Source: Acidobacteriota bacterium
Lineage (GTDB): Bacteria > Acidobacteriota > Thermoanaerobaculia > Multivoradales > Multivoraceae
DNA: 64,000 bases
Assembly (NCBI GenBank): GCA_026707325.1
Contig: JAPOXA010000075.1
Coordinates: 100,400 to 164,399 of the forward strand
Direction of reading: 5' to 3'
Shown here: in pieces, positions 1 to 7,233 of the stretch
Position numbering within the stretch: position 1 is the stretch's first letter
How the letters are laid out: every line of letters starts with the position of its first letter
The notes under the pieces: model-generated
Seen by the model: the letters and a program-made list of their open reading frames with translations, nothing else
Database searches by the model: none
What the model was told of the DNA's origin: nothing
Translations under genes and position numbers: made by a program

Positions 1-499
1 CCGGTACGTTCGCGCCGTGCGCTCGTTCGATCGCGCTTCGGACACCGTCTGCCGGGGTTTCGTTCTGGATCAGCAGCAGCCCCGCCTCCTCGATGGGCGC
101 CGCGGCCAGGGCGTCCGCGGTCAGCCGGCTGTTCGCCCCCGGCGAGTTCATGATCCGGTTGTCGCCGGTGGCGGCCTCGACCCACACGGCTGAGAGTCCC
201 GTGTGGCAGTCGTCGAGGACGAGGAGATAGCGTGTGTCGAGTTCGTCTTCTTCAAAGACGCGCCGTTGGGCTGCGGCGTGGGCGTCGTTGCCGACCGCGC
301 CGCCGAAGAGAACGGGCGGTGCGGCGTTGCCGAGGTGGCCGCGGCAACGCACGGCGGCCACCGCCTGGTTCGCGCCCTTGCCGCCGCAGGACTCGAACAG
401 CTCGGTGCCGGAGATCGTCTCGCCGGCCTGGGGCAGGCGAGCATGCCGGAAGATCAGGTCGTAGTTGACCGAGCCGATGACGAGCAGGGGGCCGGCCAA
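1..499 (-). CDS. Ribokinase (PfkB family), 3' end cut by window edge
   Basis: The N-terminal ~166 residues of a PfkB-type sugar kinase, expected to phosphorylate ribose or a related sugar/nucleoside in the cytoplasm with ATP. The opening segment reads VIGSVNYDLIFRHARLPQAGE and is followed by the ribokinase signature GGKGANQAV, where the Gly-Gly pair and the Asn line the sugar pocket. The C-terminal ATP-binding half, including the catalytic GAGD motif, lies beyond position 1. The only plausible start in frame is a TTG at 499-497, four bases past the stop of the upstream ABC permease gene, so the two are probably co-transcribed and perhaps translationally coupled. No strong Shine-Dalgarno is visible. 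Family assignment is firm; the exact sugar is not determined. Confidence 0.8.
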   Translation of the reverse strand, partial: MAGPLLVIGSVNYDLIFRHARLPQAGETISGTELFESCGGKGANQAVAAVRCRGHLGNAAPPVLFGGAVGNDAHAAAQRRVFEEDELDTRYLLVLDDCHTGLSAVWVEAATGDNRIMNSPGANSRLTADALAAAPIEEAGLLLIQNETPADGVRSAIERAHGANVP

Positions 500-503
500 G
501 AGT

Positions 504-1781
504 TCAGCCCGTGTCCCAGCGCAGGCGCCTGGCGCCGAGCGTGAAGGCGATAACGCCGATGGCCACCAGCACGGCGCACGGCAGCAGCATCTCGTTCAGC
601 GTGAAACCGCGCCAGATCGCGCCCTCGTAGGCCATCAGCGTCCACTTCATCGGGCTGATGTTGGCGAGGCGCTGCATCCACTCCGGCATCAGGAACAGCG
701 GCACCATGCCGCCGCCCAGCATGGAGAGCGGAAGTGAGAGGCCCCAGCCGATGCCGGCGGCCGCCTGCTCCGTGCCACCGATGACGCTCAGGGCCATCAT
801 GATGCCGCAGAAGCAGATCGAGCCGCAGAGAAGAGCCAGCACCAGCAGCGGATAGGACGTGGGCCTGACGTCGAACACGGTGATCCCCAGGGTGATCAGC
901 GCCGAGCTCGTGAACAGCGTCGCTCCGAGGCAGGCCAGCCCCTTGGCCGCGAGGAGGTGACGGGCCGTGACCGGCGCCACGAGCAGTCGCATCAGCGTGC
1001 CGCGGCTCCGTTCGATGGCGATCGACATGCTGAAGGACACCGAGCCGCCGATCAGCGTCCAGAGCATCGCCTGCGCGAAGGATGTGGCATAGGAGTTCGT
1101 CGGACCCGGGCGCTCAGCCTGGACCTCCGTCTGCTCGATCTCGAGCGGTGGGCCGAAGAAGCCCTGGTTTCCGCCGGTCGCGGCGCCCAGGCCCATTTCG
1201 TCGATCAGCGACGAAACGCGCGGCGACAGATCGAGGAACGTCAGCATGTCGTCGCGGGCGCTGGAGGGCGGCAGACTCTCGAAGAACAAGCTGTTCTGGC
1301 TGTTCGCGGCGCCCAGGCGGGCCGGATCCGACATCAGGTCCTGCAGCTCGGCCCCGGCCGCCTCCAGCAGGACGCCCCGGACCATCCCGGCCACGGCGAA
1401 CTGCGTGGGATCGACGGTCATCTCGACTTCGGGCGTCGTCACGAAGGGATTGTCCAGGGCGGCTCCGAACCCGGGCGTCAAGGTGACCAGGACGGCTGTC
1501 CGGCCCCGCCGCACCTGCTCCAGGGCCTCCTCGCGGGGAATCTGTTCGACAGCGAGCCCGGAGGCTTGCCCGAGCCGTTCGATGAAGCGCTCCGAGGCGG
1601 AAGTCCGGTCCTGGTCGACAAGGGCGATCGGAATGTTCGCGGGCCCGCGGCTCAGGCCGGCGAACATGGCGCCGAAGAAAATCGCCATCATCAGCGGGAA
1701 GAAGACGGTGAAAAAGAAGCCCAGCTTGTCCCGGAAGAGGATGTGGATGTCCTTCGCGGCCATGGCGACGATCTTGTTCAC
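504..1781 (-). CDS. ABC-2 type transporter permease
   Basis: Membrane subunit (425 residues) of an ABC-2 exporter. The topology is typical: one N-terminal transmembrane helix (about residues 22-42), a long extracytoplasmic domain (about 45-235), then five hydrophobic segments to the C-terminus, as in YhaP/NatB/DrrB-type permeases. The start is a GTG preceded by AGGAG seven bases upstream. It lies 21 bp downstream of the gene for the matching ATPase, so the pair forms one exporter for an unknown substrate (drug, lipid or polysaccharide are known for the family). The downstream ribokinase begins four bases after its stop. Confidence 0.9.
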   Translation of the reverse strand: MNKIVAMAAKDIHILFRDKLGFFFTVFFPLMMAIFFGAMFAGLSRGPANIPIALVDQDRTSASERFIERLGQASGLAVEQIPREEALEQVRRGRTAVLVTLTPGFGAALDNPFVTTPEVEMTVDPTQFAVAGMVRGVLLEAAGAELQDLMSDPARLGAANSQNSLFFESLPPSSARDDMLTFLDLSPRVSSLIDEMGLGAATGGNQGFFGPPLEIEQTEVQAERPGPTNSYATSFAQAMLWTLIGGSVSFSMSIAIERSRGTLMRLLVAPVTARHLLAAKGLACLGATLFTSSALITLGITVFDVRPTSYPLLVLALLCGSICFCGIMMALSVIGGTEQAAAGIGWGLSLPLSMLGGGMVPLFLMPEWMQRLANISPMKWTLMAYEGAIWRGFTLNEMLLPCAVLVAIGVIAFTLGARRLRWDTG

Positions 1782-1802
1782 GCCTGTTCTCCTCGCGTGC
1801 TG

Positions 1803-2657
1803 CTAGTCGCGGAGCGCACGGCCGGTGAGGTTGAGGAACACCGTCTCGAGGTCCGGCGGGAGGTACTGGAAATGATCCACCGCCTGCCGGGCCTGAAGTT
1901 CAGCGAGCGTTCCGAGCGGGTCGGTCGTTTCGTGGCGAGACTCGCCTTCGCCGGTTCTGACGACGAGGTTGCCGGGGCCGCCGTGCGCCCCGATCAATGC
2001 CGGTACCGTGTCGAGCGCCATCAGTCGGCCCCGGTCGATGATCGCGACGCGGTCGCAGAGGCGCTGCGCTTCTTCCATGTAGTGGGTCGTGTAGACGACC
2101 TGTTTACCCGCGTCCCGAAGCTGTTCAACGCGCTCGAAGATCGCGTTCCTCGATTGGGGATCGACGCCTACCGTCGGTTCGTCGAGCAGGACAAGTTCCG
2201 GATCGTGGATGATCGCGACCGCCAGGTTGAGCCGCCGCTTCATGCCTCCGGAGTACTTGGAGACGACCTTCTTCTCGACGTCCGTCAGATCGGCGAAGTC
2301 GAGGCAGGCGACGACGCGCTCCTCCAGGTCGGACCCCCGCAGACCGTGCAGGCGGCCGAAGAAACGCAGGTTGTCGGCGCCGCCGATCTGCTCGTAGAGA
2401 GCGATGGACTGCGGCGCCAGGCCCAGCGATCTCCGATTCTCCGCGTCGCGTGGGTTCCGGTCGAAGGCCTCGTCCGCGAAGCGGACTACTCCTTCGTCCG
2501 GTTCGAGCAGCCCGACGGCCATGTTGATCGCCGTCGTCTTGCCGGCGCCGTTCGGACCCAGCAGCCCGAACACTTCGCCGGCCTCCACTTCGAAGGACAG
2601 GTCGTCGACCGCGCGCAGGTCGCCGAAGGACTTGCTGACATGGTCAAACACGAGCAT
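1803..2657 (-). CDS. ABC transporter ATP-binding protein
   Basis: Cytoplasmic ATPase (284 residues) that powers the ABC-2 permease encoded just downstream. All hallmarks are visible: Walker A GPNGAGKT at residues 34-41, ABC signature SGGMK at 136-140 and Walker B LVLLDEP at 155-161, followed by the D-loop and a switch His in TTHYMEE. The tail after residue 220 fits the C-terminal domain of CcmA/NatA/DrrA-like proteins. The ATG at 2657 gives the family's usual N-terminus. The substrate cannot be deduced from sequence. Confidence 0.93.
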   Translation of the reverse strand: MLVFDHVSKSFGDLRAVDDLSFEVEAGEVFGLLGPNGAGKTTAINMAVGLLEPDEGVVRFADEAFDRNPRDAENRRSLGLAPQSIALYEQIGGADNLRFFGRLHGLRGSDLEERVVACLDFADLTDVEKKVVSKYSGGMKRRLNLAVAIIHDPELVLLDEPTVGVDPQSRNAIFERVEQLRDAGKQVVYTTHYMEEAQRLCDRVAIIDRGRLMALDTVPALIGAHGGPGNLVVRTGEGESRHETTDPLGTLAELQARQAVDHFQYLPPDLETVFLNLTGRALRD

Positions 2658-2745
2658 GGCGTCCTCAGCTTCCTGTTACGGAACGCTGCGTTGCTTGTTG
2701 CGACCGGGTCACGATTGGCGCGACCGCGGCGAAGGGCATCCGCGG

Positions 2746-3414
2746 TCAGATGGCGAGCGTATCGCCCGGCGCCATCACCCTGACTTCTGCGCCGGCCGGG
2801 GCGAAGTCAGCGGGATCCTGCGCGATCGGAGGCCAGGTGTCGTAGTGGATCGGAATCGCGACCGGCGCGCCGATCAGCTCGGCCGCCTTCGTCGCCAGTT
2901 CCGGCCCCATCGTGAAGCGGTCGCCGATCGGCACGCAGGCGGCGTCCGGCCGGTAGATCTCGCCGATCAGCTTCATGTCGCCGAAGAGCCCTGTGTCGCC
3001 GCAGTGGTAGACGGTCCTGCCGCCCATGTGGACGACGAGTCCGCAGGGCATTCCCATGTACTGCCCTTCGAAGGACGAGGAGTGAAAGGCGTGGGTGAAA
3101 GCGACCCAGCCGAACCCGGTGTCGATCTTGCCACCGGGGTTGCCGGGGTTCACGTTCTCGTGCCCCTGCTCCTGCAGGTAGTTGCACATCTCGAACGCGG
3201 CGATCACGTTCGCGTTGTTGGCCTGGGCGATGGCCAGCGTGTCGCCGAAGTGGTCCGCGTGGCCATGCGTCAGGGCGATGGCGTCGCACTTGACGTCTCC
3301 GGCCGCCATCGTCGCCACCGGATTGCCGGTGAGAAAGGGATCGACCGCGAGCGTGTGGTCGCCGTCGCTCATCAGGAAGCCGGAGTGGCCGAGGAACGTG
3401 AGTTCGAGTGTCAT
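2746..3414 (-). CDS. UPF0173-type metal-dependent hydrolase (metallo-beta-lactamase fold)
   Basis: A 222-residue stand-alone metallo-beta-lactamase-fold protein resembling the UPF0173 family. The metal motif HGHADH is present near residue 50, and later histidines and aspartates (VYHCGDTGLFGD, IPIHYDTWP) supply the remaining ligands. It starts LTFLGHSGFLM, the usual opening of this family, from the ATG at 3414. There is no signal peptide, so it should be cytoplasmic. The physiological substrate of UPF0173 proteins is unknown. It is followed on the same strand by the ABC exporter genes and preceded by a ferredoxin gene 27 bp away. Confidence 0.88.
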   Translation of the reverse strand: MTLELTFLGHSGFLMSDGDHTLAVDPFLTGNPVATMAAGDVKCDAIALTHGHADHFGDTLAIAQANNANVIAAFEMCNYLQEQGHENVNPGNPGGKIDTGFGWVAFTHAFHSSSFEGQYMGMPCGLVVHMGGRTVYHCGDTGLFGDMKLIGEIYRPDAACVPIGDRFTMGPELATKAAELIGAPVAIPIHYDTWPPIAQDPADFAPAGAEVRVMAPGDTLAI

Positions 3415-3441
3415 GGCGTGATTCCTCTCTTGGGGGCGGCT

Positions 3442-3765
3442 CTACTCCGCCTGTTCGGCGGGCAGGTGGACGACCAGGCCGTCCAGTTCCTCGGTCACTC
3501 GGACTTGGCAGCTCAGGCGGCTCGTGGGGCGCACGTCGATGCCGTACTCGAGCGTGAACTCCTCCTCCTCGTGGCGGGGACCGACCGCCTTGACCCAGGC
3601 CTCGTCGATGTAGACGTGGCAGGTGCTGCAGGAGCAGTTGCCGCCGCAGGCCGCGACGATGCCGTCGACGTCGTTGTCGACCGCGCACTCCATGACGGAG
3701 TCCCCGACCGGCGCGTCGACCACGCGCGAGCTGCCGTCCTGGTCGATGTAGGTGATCTTCGGCAT
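3442..3765 (-). CDS. 2Fe-2S ferredoxin
   Basis: An adrenodoxin/putidaredoxin-type ferredoxin of 107 residues, a soluble one-electron carrier. The cluster loop CGGNCSCSTC contains three of the four cysteines; the fourth is in LSCQVR near the C-terminus. The ATG at 3765 (MPKITYIDQDG) gives the usual ~106-residue length; a TTG at 3813 would add 16 residues with no family counterpart. The usual partners of such ferredoxins (P450s, dioxygenases, Fe-S assembly proteins) are not next to it, so the electron acceptor is unknown. Confidence 0.9.
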   Translation of the reverse strand: MPKITYIDQDGSSRVVDAPVGDSVMECAVDNDVDGIVAACGGNCSCSTCHVYIDEAWVKAVGPRHEEEEFTLEYGIDVRPTSRLSCQVRVTEELDGLVVHLPAEQAE

Positions 3766-3870
3766 CCGGACCGTCCGTGTCGTCGTTTCGGCGTCGGCCA
3801 CTACCGCCGCCAACGGATCGGGAGTCTATTCGACCGGCCGGTCGTTCGGTGTCTTCGATCGCGGCGGCGC

Positions 3871-5322
3871 TCAGTCGACGAAGCGCTCGGCGATCCAGCT
3901 TCCAATCAGATCGAGGACTTCGGGCGCCATCGTCTCTTCGATCTGCGCGTACTCGTTGGGCGATCCAGTGCCGGCGGTCTGGAACAGGTGGTTCATCTCG
4001 GGAAAGCGGCGCACGGTGATGTCCCGGTTGCCGGAGCCGGCGAACGCGGCTTCCATGGCGGACTGGTTCTGATCCGCGTCTACCTGGGTGTCCTTGCCGC
4101 CGAACAGGGCCAGCGTCGGCACGGCGAGCCCGCCCAGGGCGGGCCGCGGGTCGTAGCGGATGAAGAACCGGAACCAGGGACTGAGGTTCGTATCGACCGC
4201 TGCGGACAGGGCGGCTTCCAGGTCCTCGCCGCTGAGTCGGGCGGTCTCGGGCGAGGCCGCCATCTGCTCCTCCGCGACCTGCCGCAGAGCGGCTTCCGCC
4301 TCGGCGAGGGGCATGTCGGCGGCGATGATCTGAAGTCCCTTGTCCTGGAGGGCGGCGAGTTCCTCGATCATCTCCGCCGGGGCGCCGTTCGCCGCCGCGA
4401 TTCGCCGGAGCTGCTGGCGCAGCAGGTCGCCGCCGGGCACCCCCGGTCCGGCCAGCAGCACGGCGTACGCGATCGTGCCCGGCTCGACCCGGTTGAGCGC
4501 CAGCGGAGCGACGACACCGCCCTCGGAGATGCCGATCAGGCCGACCCGTTCCGGGTCGATCCGGTCGTGACCGCGCAGGAAACGCACGCCGAAGAGAACG
4601 TCGTTCGCCCTGTCCCGGGCTGTCGACTGCCAGGCGCTGCCGGTTGAACCGCCGACGCCGCGGTCGTCGACCCGCAGCACGGCGATGCCGAGTCGGGTCA
4701 GGTGGTCCGCGAGCACGAGGAAAGGCTTGTGGCCGGCGAGTTCGAGATCGCGGTTCAGGGCGCCGCTGCCGCTGATCAGCAGCGCCGCCGGGACCTTGCC
4801 GTCGCCCGGCGGCAGGGTCAGCGTGCCGGCGATCTTCACGTCGCCGTTCGCGTACTCGACCTCCTCGGCATCGTAGGGGAAGGGCGGCTTCGGTTCCTGC
4901 GGACGCGACGGCGCCTCGACTTCGACCGCGTCGCGGCCGAGCCGGAAGGGAAGCCGGGCCGGGCCCTGGCTGAACTCGCCCGTGATCTCGCCGCCGGCCA
5001 GCGTGCCCTCGAAGGTCGGTTCGCCGGGGACGCCCTGGATCGTGAAGCGGACTGCACCGCCCTCGGCGTCCACGCTGACGTCCGACAGCGGCAGGCCGTC
5101 GGCGCCTTGGGCGGGGATGTCGATCGTCCCCGACCAGGTGCCGTCGGTCTCGGCCAGGTCCACCATGACGACGAGCGCCTGGCCAGGCGTCTCGATCGAA
5201 CCTTCCCAGTGGCCCGCGGCGTCGACAGTCTGGGCCGCGAGCGGCGTCGCGATAGCCAGCACTGACGTGAGTGCGGCGGGCAGTGCCGTCTCTACGATCC
5301 GGCAGATTCGGGCTACGATCAT
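3871..5322 (-). CDS. Secreted alpha/beta hydrolase
   Basis: A 483-residue exported serine hydrolase. Residues 1-30 form a signal peptide ending ATPLAAQ. A beta-rich N-terminal domain (~31-130) precedes an alpha/beta-hydrolase domain with the nucleophile elbow GISEGG and a C-terminal catalytic histidine in PEMNHLFQT. The acid is probably the Asp of LFGGKDTQV. The layout matches secreted proteins annotated as serine aminopeptidase-like S33 or dienelactone-hydrolase-like, which act on esters or peptides in the periplasm. The ATG at 5322 puts the signal peptide in register. Substrate not deducible. Confidence 0.85.
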   Translation of the reverse strand: MIVARICRIVETALPAALTSVLAIATPLAAQTVDAAGHWEGSIETPGQALVVMVDLAETDGTWSGTIDIPAQGADGLPLSDVSVDAEGGAVRFTIQGVPGEPTFEGTLAGGEITGEFSQGPARLPFRLGRDAVEVEAPSRPQEPKPPFPYDAEEVEYANGDVKIAGTLTLPPGDGKVPAALLISGSGALNRDLELAGHKPFLVLADHLTRLGIAVLRVDDRGVGGSTGSAWQSTARDRANDVLFGVRFLRGHDRIDPERVGLIGISEGGVVAPLALNRVEPGTIAYAVLLAGPGVPGGDLLRQQLRRIAAANGAPAEMIEELAALQDKGLQIIAADMPLAEAEAALRQVAEEQMAASPETARLSGEDLEAALSAAVDTNLSPWFRFFIRYDPRPALGGLAVPTLALFGGKDTQVDADQNQSAMEAAFAGSGNRDITVRRFPEMNHLFQTAGTGSPNEYAQIEETMAPEVLDLIGSWIAERFVD

Positions 5323-5395
5323 GGGGCGCTCCTCCTTTGGGTGCTCGGAATCGTAGACGCGCTCGAAGCACTCCAGGTTGCAAGTCGCGTACGTC

Positions 5396-6640
5396 CTACT
5401 GCGACTCTTCGATCCGATACAGATGTGTGCCGGTGCGGACGAGGAAGGCCCCGTCCGAGACGGCGATGGAGGCGAGGGTCGAGCCGTCGAGTTCGTTGCG
5501 GGCCAGTTGCTCGAACTCCAGGCCGGGTTCGATGACCGTAGTGACCCCTTCCTCGTTCTGGAAGTAGATCCGGCCCCCTGCGAGGACTGGCGAAGCCGAG
5601 TGGTTGCCGCCGAGCCGGTGCTGCCAGTGGATGTCGCCGGTCGAGGCGTCGATGCAGGTGGCGATGCCGGTGTCCGTCACGGTGTACAGCTCGTCGCCCA
5701 CCAGGATCGGCGACACGGTGAGCGGCGCACCGCGGCGGAGCCGCCACGCGACTTCCGAGTCCGTCACGTCCCCTTCGCCGGTCGGGCGGACCGCAAGCAG
5801 CACGGGTTCGTTGAAGCCGGTCGACAGGTAGACGAAGCCGTGGCCGTAGACCGGCCGGGAAACGTTGGAGAAGCCACCGGGATACTCGACACGCCAGATC
5901 TCGCGGCCGGTCGCCGGCTCGTGGGCGGAGGCGCGGAAGGCGCTGACGTTGACGATCTGGTCGGCTTCGCCAACCCGGATCGCGAGCGGCGTGGAGTATG
6001 CCTGCGAGATCGGCGAAGGACGCACGGACCGCCAGCGCTCCTCGCCGGTCCCGGCGTCCACGGCGACCAGGAAGGCGGTGTCGTAGCCGTCGATGCTGAC
6101 GACGAGCAGTTCCTCGTGAAGGATCGGCGAGCCGCCGTTGCCGTGCTGCGACGTGTAGGGGAAGCGGGTTCGCCAGACAACCTCGCCGGCCGACTTGCCA
6201 CCCGCGGCGACCGCCGCCGTCCCCTGGGCGCCGAAGTGGACGTAGACCCGTTCCGCCCCGGGATCAACGACCGCCGTCGGCGAAGCGAAGCTGTTCTTCT
6301 GGTTCAGGAGCGTCGTGTCGGAGATGGCGAACACCTCGACGTCCAGCGCGGTGGCGCCGCTGGCCACGTCGTACGCGAGCAGTCGCAGCGACGTACCGGC
6401 TTCGCGGTCGGTCACCGCGGTCGTGAGCCATGCCAGTCCGCCGGCGATAACGGGCGACGACCAGCCGCGGCCCGGGACCGGCACTTTCCAGGTGACGTTC
6501 TCCGTCTCGCTCCAGGTGAGCGGAACCGATGCGTCCGGCGCGTGCCCCTGCCCGGTCGGTCCCCGGAACTGCGGCCAGTCACCGGCGTAGGCGGCTGCAA
6601 CCGCGGACAGGGCCAGTGCGGTACCGAGCGCCGTTCGCAT
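5396..6640 (-). CDS. PQQ-binding-like beta-propeller repeat protein (BamB-like)
   Basis: A 414-residue secreted beta-propeller made of repeated WD/PQQ-type blades. After a short signal peptide (MRTALGTALALSAVAAAYAG) comes DWPQFRGPTGQG, the typical opening of Acidobacteriota and Planctomycetes 'PQQ-like' proteins. Blade motifs such as LAYDVASG, VAVDAGTGEERW and CIDASTGDIHWQH recur. The ATG at 6640 is chosen over an upstream in-frame start because it begins the signal peptide directly. Catalytic dehydrogenase residues are not evident, so a scaffold, sensor or binding role is more likely than oxidation. Its start lies three bases from the stop of the DNA glycosylase gene, so the two are probably co-transcribed. 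Confidence 0.85.
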   Translation of the reverse strand: MRTALGTALALSAVAAAYAGDWPQFRGPTGQGHAPDASVPLTWSETENVTWKVPVPGRGWSSPVIAGGLAWLTTAVTDREAGTSLRLLAYDVASGATALDVEVFAISDTTLLNQKNSFASPTAVVDPGAERVYVHFGAQGTAAVAAGGKSAGEVVWRTRFPYTSQHGNGGSPILHEELLVVSIDGYDTAFLVAVDAGTGEERWRSVRPSPISQAYSTPLAIRVGEADQIVNVSAFRASAHEPATGREIWRVEYPGGFSNVSRPVYGHGFVYLSTGFNEPVLLAVRPTGEGDVTDSEVAWRLRRGAPLTVSPILVGDELYTVTDTGIATCIDASTGDIHWQHRLGGNHSASPVLAGGRIYFQNEEGVTTVIEPGLEFEQLARNELDGSTLASIAVSDGAFLVRTGTHLYRIEESQ

Positions 6641-6642
6641 GC

Positions 6643-7233
6643 TCAGCGGGGATCTTCCACGAGCGCCTTGCATTCCTTCCACCTGAAGCACGACGTGACA
6701 TGGTCGTTCACCATGCCCACGGCCTGCATGAAGGCATAGCAGATCGTAGGACCGATGAAACGGAATCCGAGCTTCTTGAGCGCCTTGCTCATCGCCTCGG
6801 AGACCGGCGTCGCCGCGGGAATGTCCTCAAGCCGACTCCATTCGTTGACGACGGGCTCGCCGCCGGTGAAGTCCCACAGGAAGTCCGAGAACTGCACGCC
6901 CGATTCGCGGAGGTCCAGCCACGCGCGTGCATTCGAGATCGCCGCGTTCACCTTGAGGCGGTTGCGCACGATGCCGGGATCCTGCAGGAGCGACGCGACC
7001 TTCTTCTCGTCGTAGCGCGCGACGCGCTCCGGATCGAACTCGTCGAACGCGCGCCGGTACCCTTCACGCTTCCTGAGGATCGTGTACCAGCTCAGCCCGG
7101 CCTGGGCGCCCTCCAGCACCAGCATCTCGAAGAGCCGGCGGTCGTCGTGGAGCGGAACGCCCCACTCCTCGTCGTGGTAAGCGATGTAGAGCGGGTCGTC
7201 GTTGACCCAGCCGCAGCGTGTACGCCCCGACAC
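6643..7233 (-). CDS. tag: DNA-3-methyladenine glycosylase I
   Basis: A base-excision repair enzyme that removes 3-methyladenine from alkylated DNA. The 196 residues follow E. coli Tag closely: RCGWVNDDPLYIAYHDEEWG at the N-terminus, LEGAQAGLSWYTILRKRE, SKALKKLGFRFIGPTICYAFMQA and VNDHVTSC at the end. The four zinc ligands (Cys and His near the N-terminus, His and Cys in the last 25 residues) are all present. The start is a GTG whose G overlaps the TAG stop of the upstream VWA gene, implying translational coupling with an unrelated secreted protein. Confidence 0.95.
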   Translation of the reverse strand: MSGRTRCGWVNDDPLYIAYHDEEWGVPLHDDRRLFEMLVLEGAQAGLSWYTILRKREGYRRAFDEFDPERVARYDEKKVASLLQDPGIVRNRLKVNAAISNARAWLDLRESGVQFSDFLWDFTGGEPVVNEWSRLEDIPAATPVSEAMSKALKKLGFRFIGPTICYAFMQAVGMVNDHVTSCFRWKECKALVEDPR